Shown in pieces: positions 55,417-64,000 of a DNA stretch of 64,000 bases. The position numbers and the translations under genes were made by a program. The notes beneath the pieces are model-generated. The model did no database searches and had not been told where the DNA came from. It worked only from the letters and a program-made list of their open reading frames with translations. Each line of letters starts with the position of its first letter. Positions within the stretch are counted from its first letter, which is position 1. The stretch is from Delphinus delphis (lineage: Eukaryota > Chordata > Mammalia > Artiodactyla > Delphinidae): the NCBI RefSeq assembly GCF_949987515.2, contig NC_082684.1, forward strand, positions 18,281,701 to 18,345,700. Direction: 5' to 3'.

Positions 55417-57030
55417 AAAAGTGTTTTTAGTCATCACTTTTCTAATTTTTAATAGTTGGAGTTCTTCCCATTTTCTTCTCTCCTTACCAGATTCATTTTA
55501 AGATTTTAGATAGGGAAGAAATAGCTATGTTGCTGACCTGTAGCATCTCACAGGAATTTAGGCATATTCTGACATACTAACTAGTTCATTTCTGAAGGTA
55601 CATCAAGATTATTAGGGCTGCTAACCTCCTTTGGCCCCTTAGCTCAAGATGTGAATCTACTGTGAAATCTGATGTGAAAAGACTTCAGTACCTCGTCACT
55701 CTTAGATTTCCCCTCCTTCCCTTTCAATAAAGATAGCTTTTACACAGAGTAAACTAACATACCAAGTGGTCTCTAAGGACCACAATTGCATTACCAGAAT
55801 GATGCCTGTCTCCATTAGAAAGGCATTATTAGATGATGTTATAGGTCTTTAATCCACATCAGTGTGTTCTGCAGGTGTGATCTATACCCAGTGGGTGAGG
55901 GCATGGGAAGCTGATGTGATACCAAGCACCACCTCTGACTGCAGGACAGCAAACCACCTTCAGGGAAAAAGGACCTCAGAATCAGACCTTAGCAGCATCC
56001 AGTAGTGATGTAGAATTGTTCTCTTAACTGGGCCGAGTGACTGAAATTCATAGCAGCACCTCTCTATTTTTAAATTCAGAAAAGAATGGCAAACATAACC
56101 ATTCCTCAGATAAGTTAAACACCACACTCATATTCACAATCCTAATTGTTTGGTCAAAGTTAATGAATTAAATTTTACAAATAATGGATCAAGTAGAAAT
56201 ATCACAATTTTAAGAGGGAAAGAGTCTCGGCCCGATTAGGTGAGTTGAATTCATTGTCAGCTCTAACTAGAACGTCAGGATTCAGTTAAGGAAAAGGGTG
56301 GGAGGATTCAAAATAGATATTCAAACCACACAGACGTGGTCTGATAAAACCGCAGAGTCATCTGTATGCCACTTGCAAGCTTTGAAAAAAAAATGAAAAT
56401 GTAATACATCCTGAACTGTATTTCTTAGGTACACTAATATATCAGGAAATGAAGCACATAATACTTCCACTCTGCAGGAAAGGCGTCTGCACCCTGTGAT
56501 CGCTCACTGACAAATGTTTATCTTCTACAATGTCTTTTTTGCAAGATGACAGTTTAAATCCTGTAGGAAGAACACTAAACTAGCACTTAGAACTTCCTTG
56601 TATTTGGGACTTCAATAAGTACTTGTTGATCGCTGGCTCAAACATGAATCTTTTCTTACCTAAAAATATGTGGTGTCTTGTAGAGGGTAGTGAAGCCCTC
56701 TAATAAGTTCAGCTCTTTGAAAAAGAAAAATATAAAATATTTCCCCCTTTCTTCTACATGAGTATGAAAACAAGAAAGGAGGCTTGGCTTTCTGTTACTG
56801 ATGAGATTTTCCTTTCAACTGAAACCCTCAAGATCACATTTGAAAATATCTGCCCTACCTTATAAGCTGATGAATATAAAACTGAATCTATGTTGTTTTT
56901 CGGATAACTGTGTCAAGCACATGGGCAGAGCTGTGTTTTAATGTACTCCGAAGTTCCTCTGTTATGCCGTGTCTTCAGTAGGACAAAAAGACTCTATACT
57001 TTTCCAAAATTACAATGTAGAACCACCACC
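55417..57030. other. Unannotated sequence
   Basis: About 1.6 kb without recognised gene or family. Confidence 0.4.
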
Positions 57031-57044
57031 AAAACTTATACTCA

Positions 57045-57362
57045 GGGCTTCCCTGGTAGCACAGTGGTTGAGAATCTGCCTGCTAATGCAGGGGACACAG
57101 ATTCGAGCCCTGGTCTGGGAGGATCCCACATGCCGCGGAGCAACTAGGCCCATGAGCCACAACTACTGAGCCTGCGCGTCTGGAGCTTGTGCTCCACAAC
57201 AAGAGAGGCCGCGATAGTTAGAGGCCCGCGCACCACGATGAAGAGTGGCCCCCGCTTGCCACAACTAGAGAAAGCCCTCGCACAGAAACGAAGACCCAAC
57301 ACAGCAAAAATAAATAAATTAATTAATAAACTCCTACCCCCAACATCTTCTTTAAAAAAAAA
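57045..57362 (+). mobile_element. Long CHR-type SINE (sense)
   Basis: Head GGGCTTCCCTGGTAGCACAG, B-box-like GATTCGAGCCCTGG, extended 3' body (CACGATGAAGAGTGGCCCC, CCACAACTAGAGAAAGCCC, CGAAGACCCAACACAGC) and A/T-rich tail. A 14-bp duplication AAAACTTATACTCA with one mismatch flanks it (57031-57044, 57363-57376). Faces the SINE at 57411-57694. Confidence 0.95.
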
Positions 57363-57410
57363 AAAACTTACACTCATCTACAGAGGTAACATGAGGTCAT
57401 CTTTCTTTTT

Positions 57411-57694
57411 TTTAATTAATTAATTAGGATGCGTCGGGTCTTGGTTGCAGCATGCGGGATCTTCGTTGAGGCCTGTGGGATCTTTTGTTACGATGAACGG
57501 GCTCTTCGTTGTGGCACGTGGGCTTCTCTCTAGTTGTGGTGCGCAGGCTCTAGAGTGCAGGGGCTCAGTAGTCGTGGCATGCGGGCTTAGCTGCCCCGCG
57601 GCATGTGGGACCTTAGTTCCCCGACCAGGGATCCAACCTGCATCCCCTGTATTGGAAGGTGGATTCTTAACCACTGGACCACCAAGGAAGTCCT
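57411..57694 (-). mobile_element. Long CHR-type SINE (antisense)
   Basis: Minus-strand head GGACTTCCTTGGTGGTCCAG and CATGCCGCGGGGCAGC block; antisense tail (TTAA)n. A 14-bp duplication TCATCTTTCTTTTT flanks it (57397-57410, 57699-57712). Only ~48 bp separates it from the oppositely oriented SINE. Confidence 0.94.
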
Positions 57695-57712
57695 GAAATC
57701 ATCTTTCTTTTT

Positions 57713-58787
57713 ACCTTCTCCCTCAATCTTTCCTTCCGTCCCCCTCCCTTCTCTCACTCCTTTCCACCACAAATATTCGTTGAAACCCTACTATACCCCT
57801 GGAATCTGAAGGTAAAAGTGTAATTCAGACAGCCATCATCCCAAGGGGTTCAACAAGGTGAAAGGACCCTTAGATGGTCCCACTGAGGGAGAGGAAGAGA
57901 AAGCAAGTGGATCATTGGGGCAAGTGTTTAAAAGTCGGCCACTACAAAATACCCTGTCTACATCCTTAAAAAGATTGTATCATCACATCTCATCCTGATT
58001 TTATGTTTTGTGGCCAATAAACCTTTATCACTGCAATATCCACTGCATCCTTTTGCTCTGTCTCAATGCTGCAAAGGAGAACAGTTGTGCATTTCATAAC
58101 AAAGACCAATGCAGATACCTGTAAAATCTTACTTGAATCAAAAGAAAAGAGCTAACAGGTGGAAGGTGGCTGCTCTCTCATTGTCCCCTGCCTTATTCAC
58201 TATCTATTGTGTCTGAAAGTATTTAATTTACAAAAAATCCCCTAGTTAAAATTTAATGTGGGAGTCCTAGCCTGAGCACTGCATCCAGAAATGCCATTCC
58301 TCCACAGTCTTCTAAATCTAGACCTAGAGGTTAGGCTGGTAAAATTTTCAGAGAAATAATGCAGTGGCAGAAGCATCAGATACACGAGCAACAAGATTCA
58401 TTAGTTACAGCAGTGCAGGTCTCTTGGAAGGATTTCTGGAATCATTTCTTCACATCAAAGGTTTCACAATCAGCCTTCTAAATTGCTCCATAAACCGAAA
58501 GGTCTCGTGTCTTACCTGTCTATACCAGGAAATTCCATGCTGTGGCAGAATCATCAACAGTATCTTCATGAAACACTGGCTGAGCTCCTAGAGGGAACGA
58601 GAGGGACCACACCTCTCATGGAAGAGGCCTGTGGGATGTTCTTCTGTGATCATCTGCCCTTGGTAGCTTCGAAGGGCATGACTTGGGCTGTTGGGTCAGT
58701 AATACAGGGACACATTAACGTCTATTTCTTTTCCAAAACATCAGTGATGCTTGTCTTACCTTTTTTTGAATAAGCCATGTTGGAAGA
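57713..58787. other. Unannotated sequence, possible L2 remnant at its left end
   Basis: 57763-57800 (CACAAATATTCGTTGAAACCCTACTA) resembles an antisense L2 3' start. No gene seen; the 96-codon frame at 58483-58773 has no family features. Confidence 0.35.
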
Positions 58788-58869
58788 CTTGTTAACATTT
58801 ATTGAGCACATAACTGCACCAGATACTATGCTAAATGCTCGGCATGCATTTAATCCTCACGGCAACTTG
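58788..58869 (-). mobile_element. MIR copy, left part, split by L1 sequence
   Basis: ACATTTATTGAGCACATAACTGCACCAGATACTATGCTAAATGCTCGGCATGCATTTAATCCTCACGGCAAC is an antisense MIR start; the second half resumes at 59583. Confidence 0.7.
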
Positions 58870-59396
58870 TTTTTTTAAAAATAAAAACGTATTTAATAGA
58901 ATTCCAAATTTGGAAAAACATATGGAAATAATAATAGTGATGATCATTACCAGTATTTGGCATTATACATGATTTATATTTTCCTTTCTATAATTCTTAA
59001 GTGTTTAGTTTGTTTTCTAGTTATTGGATGTTGCCACTGCTATATCAATTTCTTTTTCTTTGGCATCTTTCTGCTTTACTGTTGTGGTTGATGGTGGAGT
59101 TTTTGTTGTTGTTTATTTGTTTGCTTTGTTTAATTTCTCTTTGTGTGGTATAATCTTCCATTCTTTTATTTTAGAACTTCAGGTATAGTTTTTTAATAGG
59201 GGTGAGATGTCTCTTATAAATAGCATAGTACCCATTTATTTCCTTTATCAAATCTGAGAATCTCTAACTAACGTGTGAATTAAATCTACTCACATTTACT
59301 TTGATTACTTATATATTTATTTTCATTTTTTTATTAACATGACTTTTCTTTGGTTTATATTTTGTTTGGGGGTTTTGTTTTTTTTCTTTTTTAAAA
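58870..59396 (-). mobile_element. Old L1 (L1M-like) fragment (antisense), tentative
   Basis: T-rich text including GGGGTGAGATGTCTCTTATAAATAGCATAGTACCC and AATCTGAGAATCTCTAACTAACG resembles the antisense CTTATAAGCAGCATATAG / CTGACAATCTCTG section of old L1s. No intact frame. Confidence 0.45.
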
Positions 59397-59578
59397 ATTT
59401 ATTTTATTGAAATATAGTTGATTTACAATGTTCTGTTAAATTCTGCTGTGCAGCTAAGTGACTCAGTTATACATACATTCTTTTTCATATTCTTTTCCAT
59501 TATGGTTTATCACGGGATATTGAATATTGTTCCCTGTGCTATACAGTAGGAGCTTGTTGTTTATCTTCAACTTTTTAA
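59397..59578 (-). mobile_element. L1 3'-end fragment (antisense)
   Basis: TTTATTTTATTGAAATATAGTTGATTTACAATGTTCTG, GTGACTCAGTTATACATAC, TCTTTTTCATATTCTTTTCC and GTTCCCTGTGCTATACAGTAGG are the antisense 3' end of the cetartiodactyl-type L1. Only ~180 bp of the 3'UTR is present. Confidence 0.88.
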
Positions 59579-59582
59579 AGGA

Positions 59583-59745
59583 GGTTTTAGTTTTGCTGTC
59601 CCCGCTGCACAGATGAGAAAGGTGAGGCTTATAGAGATTAAGTACCTTGCCAGGGTGCCAGAGCTGTGAAGTAGTGAAGGCAGCTACAAGCCCAAGCAGA
59701 CAAGATCCAGAGCCTAGCTTCTAACCACTAATGCTGGCTCCCTAG
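59583..59745 (-). mobile_element. MIR copy, right part
   Basis: TGCACAGATGAGAAAGGTGAGGC, GATTAAGTACCTTGCCAGGGTGCCAGAGCTG and TAACCACTAATGCTGGC continue the antisense MIR whose start is at 58788. Confidence 0.72.
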
Positions 59746-59771
59746 ATTCTGAGAATTAAAGAATTACTGGA

Positions 59772-59972
59772 GGGCTTCCCTGGTGGCGTAGTGGTTGAGA
59801 GTCCGCCTGCCGATGCAGGGGACACGGGTTTGTGCCCCGGTCCGGGAAGATCCCACATGCCGCGGAGCAGCTAGGCCCGTGAGCCATGGCCGCTGAGCCT
59901 GCGCGTCTGGAGCCTGTGCTCCGCAACGGGAGAGGCCACAACAGTGAGAGGCCCGCGTGCCGCAAAAAAAAA

Positions 59973-60009
<37 letters not shown>

Positions 60010-60025
60010 GAAAAGAAAAGAAAAA
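59772..60025 (+). mobile_element. CHR-family SINE (cetacean short type, sense) with (AAAAG)n tail
   Basis: Complete and close to the short-type consensus. The tail is ~25 A followed by about seven AAAAG units (59990-60025). An 11-bp duplication GAATTACTGGA / GAGTTACTGGA flanks it (59761-59771, 60026-60036, one mismatch). Confidence 0.97.
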
Positions 60026-60036
60026 GAGTTACTGGA

Positions 60037-60165
60037 ACTGTCCAGTCTTAAACAAATGAAGAAACTGAGGCTCAAGACAGTTGAGAAATTTGACAGAAAT
60101 CAAAGATTTTTTTTAGAGACAGCACAAAACTAGAATTCAGAACATCTGCCCACTAGCCTATTGCT
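60037..60165 (-). mobile_element. MIR fragment (antisense)
   Basis: AACAAATGAAGAAACTGAGGCTCAAGACAG, GAAATCAAAG and CTAGAATTCAGAAC fit the antisense MIR. Confidence 0.6.
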
Positions 60166-60654
60166 CTTTTGATGATCCCACACTGCTTGCCCAGTCCAGC
60201 TCATGGCACCAATTGTTGATAAGATGACTATTTGATACATAGCTATACAAAACAGAAATGGACATGACCTTCTCCATTTCATCTTCCTCTCTGAGAATCT
60301 TTGAGATAGTGATAATTGTGCACACCCCACCTACTACAGGAGACAGGAAAGTAAAATGATATAAGTAAACTGAAAGCTTTAAGAAATAGGAATTACAAAA
60401 ATGGAAAGGATTACGAAAAACAGTTCCCATCTTCACGTTTCCATTTCATGCTATGCTTTCTCTCTGGCAATAATTAAATTAAAACTTTAGTTATCCCATT
60501 AGGGTCCACTGCAATCCTAAATAAAAGGAATCTTTTAGGGATTTCAAGGCAGAACATACATATAAATCCATCCGTGCATGCACTCATCCAGCCATTCATT
60601 CAAGAACTTAAGATACAGTGGTAGTTAGCCAAACACACCAAAAACTAACAATAT
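60166..60654. other. Unannotated sequence
   Basis: No recognised gene or repeat family; the 92-codon minus-strand frame at 60158-60436 is unsupported. Confidence 0.4.
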
Positions 60655-60865
60655 GCTAAGATCCTACTAGGCATAATATTTTGCATAGTTTATTTCACTT
60701 AATCTTTATAAGAACTCTTTAAAATATTAATGTCTTCATTTTATACAAGAAGTTGAGATAAAATGTATAATTTGCCCAAAGTGTCACAGTTAGGTAGTAA
60801 TAGAGCTGGTATTCAAACTCAGGCCCACCTAATTCTAACACTGAACAACCATGCTGTCCTTGACA
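60655..60865 (-). mobile_element. MIR SINE copy (antisense)
   Basis: TTTATTTCACTTAATCTTTATAAGAACTC, CATTTTATACAAGAAGTTGAGATAAA, TTGCCCAAAGTGTCACAGTTAGGTAGTAATAGAGCTGGTATTC are antisense MIR landmarks. Confidence 0.8.
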
Positions 60866-61349
60866 TTCCCTCTACCTGGAGTCATGTTTGGATGTGCCGA
60901 TGACCACAAAGTACTATCCCTCCCAACCCCTCCCGTTAAACAGGACAAGCAGAGGTGACACAGGAGCACCTATTGCTATCACTTGGGCTCTAGAGAGTTA
61001 AATCATAGAGTGATATGAAAGAAAACAACAAACACTGCACTTTTTAATGAATTCTCAATTACTCTCCATTGGAGAAAGCTAAGAGCTACTGTAGGCAGAA
61101 AAGGAGATTCTAGAAGGTTATCTCTACCAGCGGCATGTCCGTGCTCCTCTTAAGCTTCCAGTCTACCTCCATTTCCTAATTTTTCCAAACAATCCCATTC
61201 CTTATATCACTTCAATTATGGCCTAATGGTCCTGTTCAGCACATTTCACAGATACCAACTAGCACTCCTCCATCAGCAACGTGCTCTAAATCTTGAAGAG
61301 CAAAAGAAATACGAGACTTGAAGTTGCAATCCTTTCATCTTCTTGTTAG
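60866..61349. other. Unannotated sequence
   Basis: No recognised gene or repeat family. Confidence 0.4.
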
Positions 61350-61700
61350 GAGTTCTGGTAAAAAGATGGAGTCACAATCACAGCCAAGCTACCATTAAGT
61401 GAGATGAGAGATTTCTCTCGACATTCCATTATTTACAAGTCTCTCTGTCACTTAAGGACAAATAATCATCTGAATACTCACTTCTTCAGGAATCTATTTG
61501 CTATATATTTGCATAGAAATCCCATTAATTGATCTAGAAATAAAGAATCACGAAACAAGAGTGGGCAGTGACAAGCCAGCTTGTTTGCACGCCTGTCATC
61601 GGAGACCAAATTTAAGCTAAACCACCAGGATAATTATTTATGTTATCTGAAAAATCGCTAATGAAGGAAATACTACAATTCTCCCATGAGATCCCTTCCA
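61350..61700. promoter_or_regulatory. Candidate conserved non-coding island
   Basis: Repeat-free. Contains CCATTAATTGATCTAG, AATCACGAAACAAG, TTGCACGCCTGTCATCGGAG, ATAATTATTTATG and AAATCGCTAATGAAGG, i.e. retained CpGs and TAAT words in AT-rich DNA. Inference only. Confidence 0.27.
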
Positions 61701-62759
61701 AACTTCCAAAGTATTTTATACAGGAAGATCAAGATTTCCACACAAAGAAAAATACAATTAAGGATAAGCTCTAATATTGGTTTTTAAGGGTAAAAAAAAG
61801 TCATGTTGTACAGGTCCTTCTTTATCTGCTAGCGTGTTTTCAGACTGCAGACAAGCCTTTAAACTGAAATCTAAGTGAAGCTGAAACAACATTGACTTTT
61901 TACCAGAAAATAAGTCTACGAACATAATTTCTCATGGCTGTGGGGTTTTGATATGAAAAACACCTTCATAACTCTGGATGACACTAATATTACGCTGAAA
62001 AAGAAAACATATTCATTAGCCAATTATAATCACATTGGTCATTCGTGTTAAATGAAATGTGCCTCACAACCCATCATATTTTCCACAATGTGGTCCACAA
62101 TAAAATTATTTACTAGATTTGCCTGTTTTGCTTCCCTCTTTGTAATAGCTTTCATTTTGCTGTTTACCTGTTTCCTAACAGACATTCCCTAGGGTTCTTG
62201 AAGAGTTAATGTTCATTCTTAGAAGCTCTTACTTGAGAATTTCACCTAGTGGAAACACTCACTGCATCGTCCCCACAGAATATACTATGAGTGTTGCCAT
62301 TTTCATGTTTATAGCGACAAGCTAAAATTTAGTAGAAAAACTCTTTTTTTTGCCTGTTGATAAGCCAGACTCCTCGGCGGGCAGTTGTTTTTAAGAGCTC
62401 TCTCTTTGAGTAATTCCTTTCTAATAATCCATGATACCCACTGTTTTTGAGGCGATAAGACTGCTGGAGAGATTTCTTTTTTTCGCAGAAGCAAAGTGTT
62501 TTTAAGAGTTCTTCAGCAGTGAGTGTCCTAATTGAGACAGAGTGATAACTATTTCTTAAGATATCATTTCCTCTTCTGGACCCCAGACATAAATACTGTT
62601 ATGGAGAAATTGAGCAAGAGGCAGTGTTGCCCCACAGAAAGATCCTTTAGGGAAACAGTGACATAGTATTACAGAACTGCCTTATCTATGCAGGAAAAAA
62701 AAAACCATTTATAAACCACAGCACTCATATTATTCCAAGCTGGAGTGCAAAAGGAAGGA
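61701..62759. other. Unannotated sequence
   Basis: About 1 kb without recognised gene or family. Confidence 0.4.
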
Positions 62760-62965
62760 GAGCTAAGGCTTACTAGTACTTGATGTGTGTCAGGCATCAC
62801 CTAATCTATTTGTCACAGTGATCCTGTGAGATGCATATTATTTTTCCTCCATTTAAAAACGGAGGAAGTAGACCCAAGATGAAGAAACACACTCAAGTTA
62901 CCCTAGGTGGTTGCAGCAGAACCAGATTCAAAGCCATCCATGTGAATGCAAACTCCATGGCCTTC
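62760..62965 (-). mobile_element. MIR SINE copy (antisense)
   Basis: GTGTGTCAGGCATCACCTAATC, GTGATCCTGTGAGATGCATATTATTTTTCC, TTAAAAACGGAGGAAG and AACCAGATTCAAAGCC fit the antisense MIR. Confidence 0.7.
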
Positions 62966-63569
62966 CCACTACAACCACCCTCTGTCGTTATGCAGCTCCC
63001 TTTTTGAAAGAATACAATTATGGAGATAATAAAAAGCATGTGATTGTTGCATTTTTCAAAACATCCAGATGTCTTCAAAGATTCCAGTAAGCTGCAGTCT
63101 GTGGTTCTGCAATACTGCAAGCATCTCTTTCAGTATAAACCATCACACCACTAATTTTGGCTATCCAGCCTCAGTTATAAGAATCCAGCTCAACATAATC
63201 AAGTCTAATGCCTCTGATTATTTCTATTTGCTCTTGCTTACAGGTCTGGAAAGACTACAGATTTTACAAATACCAACAGAGGGCTCATGGTGCTGTTGGA
63301 ATGTTCTACCTTCCTGTTTTCAAAGCAAGAGTGCACTGCTTTGACAAAGTGTTCCACAGAGGGAACAAGGGAAGCTTCTATTAGATAACTTTGAAATTCA
63401 AATGCATGAGTTATTTCTGCAAACTTGTGTTAATATGAATTTTCTCAGTACTGAAAATTATGGGAAGTAGTATATGTTGATGGAGATAGAGACTTGTGCT
63501 ATAAGTTTCAGAGGTAGGTTGGAGTCAGATACCTGAGTATCTGGTATGGATGGATACCAGATAGAGTAT
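62966..63569. other. Unannotated sequence
   Basis: No recognised gene; the 91-codon frame at 63069-63344 has no family features. Confidence 0.4.
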
Positions 63570-63785
63570 CCTCAAACATTTACTGGGCATGGCCTTCTCC
63601 CTAAAGGAGCTCACAGACAGTGGACACAAAGCACCAGGTAAAATTTTACACCACAATGAGACTATTATAAAGATAAAAGTGAGGGCTCACCCTACATTTA
63701 GTTCAGAAGAGAAGATTAACTTTCTTTGGGAAGATAAAGGAAAGGCACAGAAAGAATGGCCTTGAGTGTCAAGCTTAAAAGTTTA
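63570..63785 (-). mobile_element. L2 fragment (antisense)
   Basis: ACATTTACTGGGCATGGCCTTCTCCCTAAAGGAGCTCACAGACAGTGGACAC and CACAATGAGACTATTATAAAGATAAAAG follow the antisense L2 3' order. Confidence 0.5.
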
Positions 63786-63790
63786 GCCTT

Positions 63791-64000
63791 GGGCTTCCCT
63801 GGTGGCGCAATGGTTGAGAGTCCTCCGATGCAGGGGACACGGGTTCATGCCCCGGTCTGGGAAGATCCCACATGCTGCGGAGCGGCTGGGCCCGTAAGCC
63901 ATGGCCACTGAGCCTGCGCATCCGGAGCCTGTGCTCCGCAACAGGAGAGGCCACAACAGTGAGAGGCCCGCGTACTACAAAAAAAAAAAAAAAAAAGTTT
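63791..64000 (+). mobile_element. CHR-family SINE (cetacean short type, sense), at window edge
   Basis: Head GGGCTTCCCTGGTGGCGCAATGG, a 4-bp deletion in the CCGCCTGCCGATGC region, body to CCCGCGTACTAC and an A18 tail ending at 63996. The final GTTT matches the GTTT at 63781-63784, so the 3' target duplication is cut by the window end. Confidence 0.95.

Noticed and set aside
59756..60075. tRNA-like A and B boxes
   Set aside because: These belong to the tRNA-derived head of the CHR SINE, not a functional tRNA gene.
1..64000. CRISPR array, operon, phage or other prokaryotic defence-type system
   Set aside because: The DNA is clearly mammalian; the direct repeats present are target duplications, microsatellites or short tandem duplications without regular spacers.
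1..64000. Endogenous retrovirus or LTR element
   Set aside because: No paired LTRs, primer-binding site or gag/pol-like frames were recognised; the only reverse transcriptase text is L1.

Overview
The window is non-coding DNA from a mammal, almost certainly a cetacean. It carries eight copies of the short cetacean-type CHR SINE (tRNA-derived, starting near GGCTTCCCTGGTGGCGCAG) plus four related CHR SINEs and L1 sequences of the cetartiodactyl/cetacean type. Ancient mammalian repeats shared by all placentals (MIR, L2, MER20, MER5A) fill much of the rest. Base composition is AT-rich. No multi-exon gene, RNA gene, CRISPR array, operon or prokaryotic feature is visible, and almost every open frame is either short noise or lies inside a transposon.

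Layout. 1-10 kb: old repeats, a 5'-truncated antisense L1 (1059-1836) and one SINE. 10.3-12.3 kb: nested insertions, namely a MIR split by a SINE, a SINE with an apparent 3' transduction, and an L2 split by a GC-rich processed retrocopy (11280-12206) of an unidentified transcript. 13.6-14.4 kb: a complex AT-rich tandem repeat and a 96-bp exon-like segment on the minus strand. 17106-24244: a full-length, target-site-flanked L1 with 5'UTR, ORF1, ORF2 and 3'UTR, inactivated by stops, frameshifts and loss of a catalytic aspartate. 24-64 kb: scattered MIR, L2 and hAT fragments, nine SINEs, several CA/TG/TA microsatellites and local tandem duplications. Between them lie repeat-free stretches whose look (isolated CpGs in AT-rich DNA, homeodomain, POU or AP-1 type words, small palindromes) resembles conserved non-coding regulatory DNA.

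The window reads as intergenic or deep-intronic DNA in a gene-poor region. The most useful items are the retrocopy, the SINE 3' transduction, the broken full-length L1, the exon-like segment, the facing SINE pair at 57.0-57.7 kb, and the candidate regulatory islands. I see no evidence of a new multi-gene system. Repeat family names come from recognising consensus patterns by eye, and boundaries without target-site duplications are approximate.
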